Origin: a virus
DNA length: 27,300 nt
Reading direction: 5' to 3' (one strand)
IMG/VR virus record: IMGVR_UViG_3300042521_001903
Coordinates: 1 to 27,300 of that record
Shown here one piece after another: positions 17,870 through 26,489 of this stretch; position 1 is the first letter of the stretch; every line of letters begins with the position of its first letter. The notes beneath the pieces were generated by a model. The model was not told where the DNA came from. It saw nothing but the letters and a program-made list of their open reading frames with translations, and did no database searches. Both the position numbers and the translations under genes were made by a program.

Positions 17870-19377
17870 AGTCGGAAACCGTCCCCATCGACTCGCTGAA
17901 CTTCGATCCCGCCAATGTCCGCAAGCACGGCGAGCAGAACCTTGCCACGATCAAGGCGAGCCTCAACCGCTTCGGCCAGCAGAAACCAATCGTGGTGGAT
18001 GCCAATGGCGTTGTCCGCGCCGGAAACGGCACCCTGATGGCCGCTAAGGCGCTCGGGTGGAAAGAGATAGCCGTAGTACGCTCGACGCTCGCGGGCAGCG
18101 AGGCGACCGCCTACGCCATTGCGGACAACCGTACCGCCGAACTCGCGGAGTGGGACGAGGACGCGCTTGCCGAGACGCTTTCTGCGCTCCAGTGCGAGGA
18201 CGAGGCGTTGCTCGACGCGGCGGGCTTCGACTCGGCGGAACTGTCGAGGATGATCGACGGCATGGCCGAGGTGACGGAGGACGAGGTTCCTGAGCCGCCA
18301 GCGGAGCCGATCACAAAGCCGGGCGACCTGTGGTTGTTGGGCGAGCATCGTGTGCTCTGCGGCGACTCCACGAAGCCCGAGGATGTCGAGCGGCTGATGG
18401 CGGGAGCGAAGGCGGCTTTGATTGCGGCAGATCCGCCGTACTTCGGGAAGGTGGACGCGGCATGGGACAACGACTTCGATGGTTACGAGGATTTCCTCGG
18501 CTTCCTCGACTCCGTGTTTGCCCAATGGGCTCTAGTAATGATCGAACGCGGAACCGCAGGCTGGTGGTGCGCTCCTGATTTCGCATGGCACATCGAAGGA
18601 CTTCTTCGGAAGCGGTTCGCCGTCTTCAATCACATCGTTTGGTACAAGGGCGACGGCTTGGGTACGACGGCATCCGTTGATGATATGCGTCGATGGAGGC
18701 CGCGAAGCGAGCGCCTGTTGCTTTGCGAAATGCTGCACTCGCCCGACGCCTTGCTCGCATCGTTCAACGCAAAGACGGCGCACATAGCAGCAAGATCGGC
18801 CTACTCTGCCATCATCGAACGCATGGCGGGATGGAGAAAGCAAGCGGGCATTTCTCTTGCTGAGATCGACAAGTGCCTCGGGACAAAGGGAATGGCCGGA
18901 CACTACTTCACACCGTCGCAATGGTCGCTCCCAACGCTAGAAGCATGGAGCAGGCTCCAGCCGCTTTTCGCGGCACGCGGCGTTGACATCGGCGAGCATT
19001 CAGCCCAGCGCAGCGAGTTCGACGCCCAGCGCAGAGAGTTCGACGCCCAGCGCAGCGAGTTCGACGCCCAGCGCAGAGAGTTCGACGCCCAGCAGGCCAA
19101 GACGGATGTTTGGCATATGTCTGCGCCGCATGGGCAAGATAGAAACGGCCACCCAACGCCAAAGCCTCTAGAACTGATGGTGAAGATAGTCGGCGCGCAT
19201 TCACGCCGTGAAGACCTTGTCGCCGACCCGTTCCTCGGCAGCGGCACGACCCTCATCGCCGCCGAGCAACTGGGGCGCAAGTGCTACGGCATGGAGATCA
19301 GCCCTGCCTACTGCGATGTCATCGTGAAGCGGTGGGAGACACTCACGGGAAGGAAGGCCGAACTTGCCAAGGGCTAA
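17866..19377 (+). CDS. ParB-like domain fused to DNA N6-adenine/N4-cytosine methyltransferase
   Basis: This is a 503-residue, two-part protein. Residues 5-95 form a ParB/Srx-like domain (IDSLNFDPANVRKHGEQN, then RAGNGTLMAAKALG). From 150 on lies a DNA amino-methyltransferase: LLGEHRVLCGDST, then the catalytic DPPY (189-192), and DPFLGSGTTLIAAEQLGRKC near the end for cofactor binding. DPPY before the FLGSGTT motif marks the beta class. Between them is a target-recognition region with AGISLAEIDKCLGTKGMAGH and, at about 381-409, four 7-residue repeats of the AQR[SR]EFD type. The target site is not deducible. Such enzymes protect phage DNA or act in regulation. A GTG start overlaps the previous gene. 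Confidence 0.88.
   Translation: MKSETVPIDSLNFDPANVRKHGEQNLATIKASLNRFGQQKPIVVDANGVVRAGNGTLMAAKALGWKEIAVVRSTLAGSEATAYAIADNRTAELAEWDEDALAETLSALQCEDEALLDAAGFDSAELSRMIDGMAEVTEDEVPEPPAEPITKPGDLWLLGEHRVLCGDSTKPEDVERLMAGAKAALIAADPPYFGKVDAAWDNDFDGYEDFLGFLDSVFAQWALVMIERGTAGWWCAPDFAWHIEGLLRKRFAVFNHIVWYKGDGLGTTASVDDMRRWRPRSERLLLCEMLHSPDALLASFNAKTAHIAARSAYSAIIERMAGWRKQAGISLAEIDKCLGTKGMAGHYFTPSQWSLPTLEAWSRLQPLFAARGVDIGEHSAQRSEFDAQRREFDAQRSEFDAQRREFDAQQAKTDVWHMSAPHGQDRNGHPTPKPLELMVKIVGAHSRREDLVADPFLGSGTTLIAAEQLGRKCYGMEISPAYCDVIVKRWETLTGRKAELAKG
19006..19089 (+). repeat. Four tandem 21-bp repeats inside the methyltransferase gene
   Basis: Units at 19006, 19027, 19048 and 19069 are 21 bases each, reading CAGCG-CAG[CA]GAGTTCGACGCC, with one base alternating between odd and even units (Ser or Arg codon). 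They encode QR[SR]EFDA four times. The period is in frame, so copy changes leave the enzyme readable. A partial fifth unit (CAG) follows. Confidence 0.85.
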
Positions 19378-19690
19378 GATTGACATTGATCCCAAGCAAG
19401 TCGAAGACATGGCTTCCATCGGTTGCACCATTGACGAGATGGCGACGATCCTCGGATGCTCGGGACGCACGCTTCAGCGCCGATTTGTCACCCCCATAGA
19501 AAGGGGGCGATCACGACTAAACCGCAGCCTTCGCCGCAAACAGGCGGAAATGGCGCTGAATGGCAACGTGACCATGCTCATTTGGCTCGGCAAACAGTAC
19601 CTCGGGCAGAAGGAGAAGAGCGAATCCGTCGTGCGCGAGGAGGTGATCACGATTGAGGAAATCGCGCCGAAGGTGCAGCATGACGCATGA
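19364..19690 (+). CDS. Terminase small subunit-like protein
   Basis: The 108-residue product from a TTG start has GAAGG eight bases upstream; an internal ATG (residue 16) is a weaker choice. Residues 12-40 form an HTH (VEDMASIGCTIDEMATILGC, then SGRTLQRRF). It continues with ERGRSRLNRSLRRKQAEMAL and NGNVTMLIWLGKQYLGQKEK, a highly characteristic segment in small terminase subunits directly upstream of TerL. It would recognise the packaging site and hand DNA to the motor. It overlaps the methyltransferase by 14 bases and TerL by four (ATGA). Confidence 0.82.
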   Translation: MPRAKIDIDPKQVEDMASIGCTIDEMATILGCSGRTLQRRFVTPIERGRSRLNRSLRRKQAEMALNGNVTMLIWLGKQYLGQKEKSESVVREEVITIEEIAPKVQHDA

Positions 19691-20865
19691 GGCTGCAACT
19701 ACAACCGCTGTCTTCGATCCTGCACCCGTCACAAATGACGGTAGACAAGGCGCTTGCTCGGTTCAGCGTCCTTGAAATCGGTCGGCGTTGGGGGAAGACA
19801 ACCTACGGTCGCGTCAAGGCGCAGCGCGCCGCCATCAACCGCCGGAAGGTCGGATGGTTCGCGCCAACCTACAAGTACCTTGCCGATCCCATGCGCGACA
19901 TTGAACGCGCGCTTGCACCAGTGACGGCGCGCATGGATCGCGTAGAGAAGCGGCTAGATTTGGTGACTGGCGGCGTGATCGACTTTTGGTCGCTTGAGGA
20001 CATTGATTCGGGTCGTGGCCGAGACTACGACTTGATCGTGGTTGACGAGGCCGGATTCGTGCCGAACCTCCTTGAATGGTGGCGCAACGCGGCGCGTCCG
20101 ACGCTCTCCGACCGCAAAGGTTCGGCGCTCTTCCTTGGCACACCGAAGGGAACGGGCGACTTTCACCGCCTGTTCACGGAAGCCGAAAGCGACACAACTG
20201 GCACGATGCGAACGTTCCGCATCGGAACGCGCCACAACCCGCACATTGACCCGGAGGAAGTCGAGGCCGCGCGGCGTTCGCTGCCGCCGGAAGTCTTTGC
20301 GCAGGAGTACGAAGGCATACCCGCTGAGGACGGCGGCAATCCTTTTGGCCTCGACGCTATCCGCGAGTGCGTCGGGCTGCTCTCGACGCGTCCGGCAGAG
20401 TGCTACGGGGTCGATCTTGCCAAGAGCCAAGACTACACCGTAATCGTCGGACTCGACGCGGACGGCGCGGTATCACACCTCGACCGATGGCAAGCGCCGT
20501 GGCAACTCACGCGGGAGAAGTTGGCGAAGATCATCGGGGACAAGCCCGCGCAGATCGACTCAACCGGCGTGGGCGATCCGATTGTGGAGGACTTGAAGCG
20601 CGTCTGCCGTCGCGTCGATGGCTTCAAGTTCACGTCGCAGAGCAAGCAACAACTGATGGAAGGGCTACAGATTTCGATACAAACGCGCGAGATTCGCTAC
20701 CCGGATGGGTGGCTGCGCTCGGAACTGGAGGGCTTCGGATACCGATACTCCGGAAAGCACGTCGCGTACGAGGCGACAGCGGGACACGATGACGGCGTGT
20801 GCGCCTTGGCACTTGCCGTCCATGCACGACGCGCGCGAAAGCCGCTCCTAACGAGAGTGATATGA
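19687..20865 (+). CDS. Terminase large subunit (packaging motor and nuclease)
   Basis: The 392-residue protein has Walker A GRRWGKTT (32-39), Walker B LIVVDEAG (116-123) and the coupling motif LGTPKGTG (150-157) in its ATPase half. In the nuclease half are GVDLAKSQDYT (241-251) with Asp243, IDSTGVGDPIV (290-300) with Asp291 and AGHDDGVCAL (365-374) with Asp368/369. The RNase H-like Asp triad is thus complete. The length is slightly short for the family. It pumps DNA into the prohead and cuts it. The start overlaps the small subunit (ATGA), and the stop overlaps the portal gene the same way. Confidence 0.93.
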   Translation: MRLQLQPLSSILHPSQMTVDKALARFSVLEIGRRWGKTTYGRVKAQRAAINRRKVGWFAPTYKYLADPMRDIERALAPVTARMDRVEKRLDLVTGGVIDFWSLEDIDSGRGRDYDLIVVDEAGFVPNLLEWWRNAARPTLSDRKGSALFLGTPKGTGDFHRLFTEAESDTTGTMRTFRIGTRHNPHIDPEEVEAARRSLPPEVFAQEYEGIPAEDGGNPFGLDAIRECVGLLSTRPAECYGVDLAKSQDYTVIVGLDADGAVSHLDRWQAPWQLTREKLAKIIGDKPAQIDSTGVGDPIVEDLKRVCRRVDGFKFTSQSKQQLMEGLQISIQTREIRYPDGWLRSELEGFGYRYSGKHVAYEATAGHDDGVCALALAVHARRARKPLLTRVI

Positions 20866-23774
20866 GCCTAATCGAACGCATCAAAGCGGCATTCACCAAG
20901 ACGGCGTTCACCGATGACAAGCCGCCGCGCTTCACGTCTGCTAGCGGCATGACGTTCCTTGGGCGCGAGGTGAAGCGTCCCGACTTCAGCCACAAGGCGG
21001 CGGTTCAGTATTGCGCGTCGTGGGTCTACGCTGCAGCGCGTCTCAACGCTATTGCTGTTGCGTCGCAGCCGCTCCGGCTGTACGTGCGCTCGCGCGGAAC
21101 TGGCGCGAAACTTTGGAACACGCGCAGGACGGATCGCCGCACCAAGGCGTATCTCTCCGGCGATCTTGCGCAACTCCCATCGCGGTTTGCGATGTCGAAA
21201 GCAGCGGAGTTCGGGGACGACTATGAAGCCGTCGCGGACACCCATCCACTGCTCGACCTATTGACGCGAGTCAACCCGTATCAGAACGGATTTGACGCGA
21301 CCGTCCTGCGCGTGCTTTACTTGGAGTTGACGGGCAACGCGTACGTTCATCCGGTGATTGATCGTCGGCTCGGTATCCCCGCTGAACTGTGGACGATGCC
21401 TAGCCAGTGGGTCGAAATCATGCCGGGTGACGGCGCGCGAGGGGAGCCGTTCGTGCGAGGCTACCGCTACGGGTCGAGCGATCACCAGAAGACGGACTTC
21501 ACGCCGGAAGAAGTGATCCACTTCAAGTATCCGAACCCGCGCGATATGTACTACGGACTCGGCAAGGTCGAGGCCGCGTGGGGTGCTGTGACTTCAAACG
21601 AAGCATTGCACGAGATGGACTATTTCTTCTTCAAGAACAAGAGCCGACCGGACTATCTCGCCGTCATCAAGGGCAACGCGAGCGAAGCGGAGTTGGATCG
21701 TTTCACGGCGGAAGTAGAGAACAAGATTCGCGGGACGCAGAAAACGGGCAAGTTCCTTGCCGTCACTGGTGACGTGGACTTGAAGGCGCTGTCGTTCCCA
21801 CCGAAGGACTTGGAAGGACGCGAGGAGATCGTTGAGGAGATCGCGGCAATCTTCGGTGTGCCGGTGTCGATGCTTCGTGCGAACGATCCGAACCTAGCGA
21901 GTGCTGAGGTTGGCTTTGCGTCGTGGAAGGAAACGACGATCCTCCCCGCGTGTCGCATGGATGAAGATGTGTTGAATCAGTCCCTCTTGCCGCTGTTCGG
22001 TATCGAAGAGGACGCGTTCCTTGCGTACGACAACCCGGTAAAGCGCGACGAGGTGCAGGAGTCCACGAAGCGCCTGACGTACGTTCAAGGCGGGATCATC
22101 ACGGCGAACGAGGCGCGACAGCAGGAGGGTCTAGAGCCAATCGAAGACCCGAACGCGGATCGGCTGCTCATCAACGGACAGCCGCTCGGCGGGATGCCCA
22201 CGCCGTCGCCGTTTGGAGGGCTGTTTGGCGCGTCGGTCGCACCAGTGCAAACGTCGCCGGATGACGGCGTAGACGAGACGTTGGACGCGCCGGAAGTTGT
22301 GGCAAAGGCCATCGAAACGAAGGACGCGCTAGGCGACTGCGTGAGCGCGAAGATTCCAAAACTGCTAGACGAGGGCTACCCGCAGGATCAAGCGGTGGCA
22401 ATCGCGTACGCCATGTGCAGCGAGGGGAAGGGGTTAGAGGAGGCCATCGGTAAGGCCGTCGAAGGCATCGACACGAAGCCGCCGGAGTCTGTCGCCGCGA
22501 ACGCGCGGCGGGCGCTTGAGGTGCGCGAGTCGAAGCCAGAATCCCAACGCGGCATGACCGAGGTTGGCATTGCTCGCGCGCGCGACCTTTCGAACCGCGC
22601 GAATCTCAGCGAGGACACTATCCGCCGAATGCTCGCGTACTTTGAGCGCCATGAGGTGGACAAGCAGGGCGAGACTTGGGACGACCAAGGCAAGGGTTGG
22701 CAAGCGTGGAACGGTTGGGGTGGCGACGAGGGCTTCGCGTGGGCGCGCCGGAAGGTCGAAGAGTTCGACCGGGCGCGCGAGAAGAAGTCTTGCGGGTGTG
22801 GCTGCAAATCTGCACGCAGAATTTCACAGAAGGCAATGTGGGAATCCGGTGTATCCGATGGGATACACACGAAGAGCGCGGAGAGTGAATCGCGCAAGAT
22901 CAACAAGAACGAAAACGAAGCCGCGAAGGCGGTATCTGCGGTGTTCGATAAGCAAGTTGTCGAAATCCTTGCGCTGCTCAAGGCGGCGGAACGCCCGTCG
23001 CAAGACTTGATTACGCGCGCGGAACGTGTGCTACGCGCGCGCGGCTATCAGCGCGAAATCGTCGCGGCGCTGTCGCCGTATCTCCGTGAGGCGATCACAA
23101 CTGGCGCGACAATCGGTATCGACACGGTGGCGAAGGTGGCTACCGAGGTGGATTTCCAGTTGGAGCGCGACGACTTGGCGCGATACGCGGACACGGAATC
23201 CGTGCGGCTCGCGCGTCAGACGGCATCCGGTGTCACGGAAACGACGGCGGTTCGCGTGCGCGACATCTTGGGCGATGGCTTGGAGAAAGGCGAGAACGTA
23301 GACAAACTTGCGGAGCGCGTCCAAACGTGGGCTGATTCGCAGAAGGATCAAGACGGCACTTGGAGCCGCGCTACCACGGTTGCGCGAACGGAAGCGCAAC
23401 GCGCCGCGCGTGTCGCGGAAGTCGAGGCGTGGAAGTCCACCGGCTTGGTTCGCGGCAAGACGTGGCTTCTCGCGCCTGATCCGTGCGAGTTCTGTGAGGC
23501 GGTGGCCAAGCGATACGGCGAGAAGGCCATCGGACTAGACGAAGCGTTCTACCAGAAGGGCGACCTCCTGTTCGGTGTCCCCGATGCCAACGGAAAGACG
23601 CGAGAGATGGTGCTCGACTACGAAGACATCAAGGGCGCACCGCTTCACCCGAACTGCCGCTGCTCCATGCAACCTCTACTGGATGACGATTTGGAATCCA
23701 TCTACCAAGAAATCAAGGCAGACGAGTTGGCCGCAGCAGCACGACGTATCACGGAACAGGAAGGCAACCAATGA
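20862..23774 (+). CDS. Portal protein fused to Mu-gpF-like head morphogenesis domain
   Basis: This 970-residue protein is one unbroken frame. Residues 1 to about 450 are an HK97-type portal (SWVYAAARLNAIAVASQPLR, YLELTGNAYVHPVIDR, then FGVPVSMLRANDPNLASAEV). About 485-525 is a small domain with two Cys (LGDCVSAKIPKLLDEGYPQD, then AIAYAMCSEGK). About 541-643 holds GIARARDLSNRANLSEDTIR and WNGWGGDEGFAWARRKVEEF. CGCGC follows near 645. From about 690 the Mu-gpF-like part has VARTEAQRAARVAEVEAWKS, DPCEFCEAV and HPNCRCSMQPLL. Portal and gpF-like protein are normally separate genes, so this one chain could build the DNA entry ring and carry the morphogenesis factor. Confidence 0.88.
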   Translation: MSLIERIKAAFTKTAFTDDKPPRFTSASGMTFLGREVKRPDFSHKAAVQYCASWVYAAARLNAIAVASQPLRLYVRSRGTGAKLWNTRRTDRRTKAYLSGDLAQLPSRFAMSKAAEFGDDYEAVADTHPLLDLLTRVNPYQNGFDATVLRVLYLELTGNAYVHPVIDRRLGIPAELWTMPSQWVEIMPGDGARGEPFVRGYRYGSSDHQKTDFTPEEVIHFKYPNPRDMYYGLGKVEAAWGAVTSNEALHEMDYFFFKNKSRPDYLAVIKGNASEAELDRFTAEVENKIRGTQKTGKFLAVTGDVDLKALSFPPKDLEGREEIVEEIAAIFGVPVSMLRANDPNLASAEVGFASWKETTILPACRMDEDVLNQSLLPLFGIEEDAFLAYDNPVKRDEVQESTKRLTYVQGGIITANEARQQEGLEPIEDPNADRLLINGQPLGGMPTPSPFGGLFGASVAPVQTSPDDGVDETLDAPEVVAKAIETKDALGDCVSAKIPKLLDEGYPQDQAVAIAYAMCSEGKGLEEAIGKAVEGIDTKPPESVAANARRALEVRESKPESQRGMTEVGIARARDLSNRANLSEDTIRRMLAYFERHEVDKQGETWDDQGKGWQAWNGWGGDEGFAWARRKVEEFDRAREKKSCGCGCKSARRISQKAMWESGVSDGIHTKSAESESRKINKNENEAAKAVSAVFDKQVVEILALLKAAERPSQDLITRAERVLRARGYQREIVAALSPYLREAITTGATIGIDTVAKVATEVDFQLERDDLARYADTESVRLARQTASGVTETTAVRVRDILGDGLEKGENVDKLAERVQTWADSQKDQDGTWSRATTVARTEAQRAARVAEVEAWKSTGLVRGKTWLLAPDPCEFCEAVAKRYGEKAIGLDEAFYQKGDLLFGVPDANGKTREMVLDYEDIKGAPLHPNCRCSMQPLLDDDLESIYQEIKADELAAAARRITEQEGNQ

Positions 23775-24436
23775 CGGACACACTCGTACGCAAGGCGCTC
23801 GCGGCTGAACTGAAGGGAACCGCGCGAGGATTCACGGCGGTCATCACGGCGGAAACTCTCGACCGTGACGGCGAAGTATTGATCCCGCAGGGCATGAATT
23901 CAACCGAGTTCGACCGCAACCCGACGCTCTTCTGGAATCACGACTACGCACAGCCAGTTGGTCGGTGCAACGGGCTGAAGCGGAAGGAATCGACCATCGT
24001 TGGGGACTTCACGTTCGCGCAGCGACCGGACGGATACCAAGGCGAGTTCTTCCCCGAGGTTGCGGCGGCGCTCGTCGCACAAGGCATCGTCAACGCTGTT
24101 TCGGTCGGCTATATGCCGGAGGACGGCGGCGTACGCAAGGCCATCGACGCGGATCGCAAGCGGTACGGCGAACGCGTCCATACGGTGTACTCACGGTGGA
24201 AACTGCTAGAGGTGAGCCTTGCGCCGCTTCAGTCGAACCCCGATGCGCTCATTACGGCGGTGAAAAAGGGGATCATGTCACCAGTTGCCGCGAAGCGATG
24301 GTTCGGGATTGAGACACCGAAGCGCACAGTGATTACGGTTGGCGTGCCTTCAACTGGAACGAAGCGCGCGCCGATCAATGTCGAAGAGGTCGTCAAGCGC
24401 GAGATTGCTCGCGCTCAAGGCCGCATCTTCCTCTGA
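23771..24436 (+). CDS. HK97-family prohead protease
   Basis: The 221-residue protein is of the U35/S78 type. The catalytic triad is seen as FWNHDYAQPVGR with His57, IVNAVSVGYMPE with Ser111, and KLLEVSLAPLQSNP with Glu147, close to the spacing of HK97 gp4. DRDGEVLIPQG (31-41) is a further family mark. It would cut the N-terminal delta domain of the capsid protein during maturation. The length is normal. The start overlaps the portal fusion (ATGA). After the stop, 91 bases without a gene lead to the capsid gene. Confidence 0.92.
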   Translation: MTDTLVRKALAAELKGTARGFTAVITAETLDRDGEVLIPQGMNSTEFDRNPTLFWNHDYAQPVGRCNGLKRKESTIVGDFTFAQRPDGYQGEFFPEVAAALVAQGIVNAVSVGYMPEDGGVRKAIDADRKRYGERVHTVYSRWKLLEVSLAPLQSNPDALITAVKKGIMSPVAAKRWFGIETPKRTVITVGVPSTGTKRAPINVEEVVKREIARAQGRIFL

Positions 24437-24527
24437 TCCGTTCGGCAGAGCCTACGGCGAGTCGCCTGCAAGCAGCCTAGATCGGTAAGAAAGATCACAC
24501 CTGATTTCTGACAGGAGCAGTTGTCCC

Positions 24528-25904
24528 ATGAAGACTATGAACACAGCAGACTTTACCGCTGCGCTTGAGCGCGCCGGAAAGATCAAGGGCGAACCCGGCG
24601 TGGTCGCTCAGAAGAAGTTGATTCTTGAGAACTACATGATTGTTGACGATGCCGGAATGGCCGTCGATCCCGACAGCCTTGATGTCGTCGTCAAGGGAAT
24701 GCCCGCCGCCGAGAAGGAGCCGGAGACGGACAGCGCGCTTGCTGAAGCCGTCGCCAAGAGCGTTCGTCGCTCGCTCGCGGATTTGGTTGTGGAGCGCAAG
24801 TTCGCGGTTACCGCGAATCTCGACGCGAAGCCTAACACTCCGTGGGAAACCGCGCGCGTGTACGGCTCGATCAAGAACCTCAAGAGCAAGGAAGCCGCGT
24901 ACAAGTTCGGTGCGTGGTGCTTGGCCGCGATGGGTCACCAGAAGTCCGCTGCATTCTGCAAGGACAATGGACTTTCGCTCATCCGCACCAAGGGTCACAG
25001 TGAAGGCGTGAACAGCGCGGGCGGCTTCCTCGTTCCCGAAGAGTTTGAGAACGAACTGATTACGCTGCGCGAGCAGTACGGCGTGTTCCGCCGCAATGCA
25101 ACCGTCAAGCCGATGTCGAGCGATACCAAGCGCATTCCGAAGCGCGTCGGCACGGTTACGGCTTACTTCGTCGGTGAGGCAGCAGCCATCACCGAAAGCC
25201 AGCAGACGTTCGACAACGTGCAGTTGGTTGCGAAGAAGATCGGCGCTCTCACCACGATCTCTAGCGAACTGAACGAAGACGCGCTCATCAACCTTGGCGA
25301 CGACATCGCAGGCGAAATCGCCTACGCGTTCGCACTCAAGGAAGACGACTGCGGCTTCAACGGTGACGGAACTGGTGCGAACTTCGGCGGCATCGTCGGT
25401 CTTAAGCACGCTCTCACCGATGCCACCTATCAGGTGTCGGACGGTGGACAGACCGCGTACTCGGGCGTTACCGCTGCGGAAATCGCTGCGGGTCTTCGCA
25501 AGTTGCCCGCGTGGGCGGCGCAGCGAAACAACATCAAGATTTTCTGCCCCAAGGCGGCGTTCCACGCGGTCTTTGAGCGGATCGCGCTCGGTGCAGGCGG
25601 CGTGACGGCTCTTGAGATGGCAAACGGACTCACCGCGCCGCGCTTCATGGGCTACCCCGTGGAGTTCACGCAGGTGATTCCGGTCACCGAGGGTGCGGGC
25701 GAGACGTTCGCCTACATTGGTGATCTCCGTCAGGCCGCGTACTTTGGTGATCGTCGCGCAAACTCAATCGCGTTCTCTGATTCCGCGCTCAACTCGTTTG
25801 AGCAGGACGAAATCGCGGTGCGCGGTACGCAGCGTTTCGACATCGTGTGCGCCAACGTCGGAGGCGCGACCGCTTCCGGCGCAATGGTTCGCATGACTCT
25901 CTAA
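24528..25904 (+). CDS. HK97-fold major capsid protein with N-terminal delta domain
   Basis: The 458-residue protein has residues 1 to about 155 as a charged, helical delta (scaffold) region, removed by the protease in HK97-like phages. The shell domain starts with GVNSAGGFLVPEEFENELIT (160-179), the typical N-arm entry. It continues with IPKRVGTVTAYFVGEAAAIT, KKIGALTTISSELNEDA, CGFNGDGTGANFGGIVGLK and the C-terminal AVRGTQRFDIVCANVGGAT. The ACAGGAGCAG site ten bases upstream is strong. The gap before it (24437-24527) contains no gene or clear promoter. Two competing hairpins follow the stop and may lower downstream expression. Confidence 0.93.
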   Translation: MKTMNTADFTAALERAGKIKGEPGVVAQKKLILENYMIVDDAGMAVDPDSLDVVVKGMPAAEKEPETDSALAEAVAKSVRRSLADLVVERKFAVTANLDAKPNTPWETARVYGSIKNLKSKEAAYKFGAWCLAAMGHQKSAAFCKDNGLSLIRTKGHSEGVNSAGGFLVPEEFENELITLREQYGVFRRNATVKPMSSDTKRIPKRVGTVTAYFVGEAAAITESQQTFDNVQLVAKKIGALTTISSELNEDALINLGDDIAGEIAYAFALKEDDCGFNGDGTGANFGGIVGLKHALTDATYQVSDGGQTAYSGVTAAEIAAGLRKLPAWAAQRNNIKIFCPKAAFHAVFERIALGAGGVTALEMANGLTAPRFMGYPVEFTQVIPVTEGAGETFAYIGDLRQAAYFGDRRANSIAFSDSALNSFEQDEIAVRGTQRFDIVCANVGGATASGAMVRMTL

Positions 25905-25906
25905 AA

Positions 25907-25950
25907 CCTCCCTTGTTGCAGGGGGGAGGGGGATTCGTCTCCTTCCCCCC
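25907..25950 (+). terminator. Paired, mutually exclusive hairpins after the capsid gene
   Basis: CCTCCC (25907-25912) can pair with GGGAGG (25924-25929). Alternatively GGGGGGAGGG (25921-25930) pairs with CCTTCCCCCC (25941-25950), ten base pairs including one G-T, around GGATTCGTCT. The two share the G-rich arm. There is no T-run, so this could be a leaky terminator or an RNA-end stabiliser that sets the ratio between capsid and downstream protein. Confidence 0.4.
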
Positions 25951-25975
25951 GCACCAGAACGAAAGCAGGACTTCC

Positions 25976-26401
25976 ATGCGACAGAACAGTAAGTTCGTGA
26001 TTGGCGCAATCAGCGCCACCAACGCTTCCCAACTCACGGCGACCATCGACACGCGCGGCTTCTCGTACGCGCGTCTCTACTGCCTCGGCAACACCAACGC
26101 GGGCGTGTCAACCGTTCTCACCAACAACGTTGTTCGCGAGAACGACGACAACTCAACCAACTGGGTGTCAATCGCTGCGACTCAGGCCGGAACCGGATTC
26201 ACCCCGGCTACGAACGTGCAGAGCACGGCGCTCGCCAAGATCGTGCATGACATCGACCTTCGCGGGCGCAAGCGGTATCTGAACGTCCTGTTCACGCCGC
26301 ACGCAACCACGGAAATCATCATCGCCGCTGAACTGAGCCTTCCTGCGGACGGCTGCACTTCGGCAGCGGAGATTGGCGCGGCTTTCGTCACGCAGTCTTG
26401 A
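25976..26401 (+). CDS. Small beta-rich head-associated protein
   Basis: The product has 141 residues (MRQNSKFVIGAISATNASQL, then TIDTRGFSYARLYCLGNTNA, and IVHDIDLRGRKRYLNVLFTP). It is Thr/Asn-rich with alternating hydrophobics, typical of a beta-sandwich. Proteins of this kind often follow the major capsid gene and may decorate or stabilise the head, though their role is mostly undetermined. The ATG at 25976 has AGCAGGA upstream. It ends just before the hairpin at 26424. Confidence 0.6.
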   Translation: MRQNSKFVIGAISATNASQLTATIDTRGFSYARLYCLGNTNAGVSTVLTNNVVRENDDNSTNWVSIAATQAGTGFTPATNVQSTALAKIVHDIDLRGRKRYLNVLFTPHATTEIIIAAELSLPADGCTSAAEIGAAFVTQS

Positions 26402-26423
26402 TGAGTACAGGTTTTCGCATCCG

Positions 26424-26456
26424 GCGACCCTGCGGGACACGTTCTCGCAGGGTCGC
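26424..26456 (+). terminator. Strong hairpin, possible terminator
   Basis: GCGACCCTGCG (26424-26434) pairs perfectly with CGCAGGGTCGC (26446-26456), an 11-bp stem around an eleven-base loop. The following TATGCTTCT is only partly T-rich. It lies 23 bases after the stop at 26401 and separates the head genes from the glycosyltransferase-like gene. Confidence 0.55.
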
Positions 26457-26489
26457 TATGCTTCTAGCGCGAGGGGCTTGGGAGGTCGC

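Noticed and set aside
24495-25565. Long open frame (356 residues) on the minus strand across the capsid gene
   Set aside because: It lies opposite the clear HK97-fold capsid gene in a GC-rich region, where opposite frames stay open by codon bias. No motif or ribosome binding site supports it.
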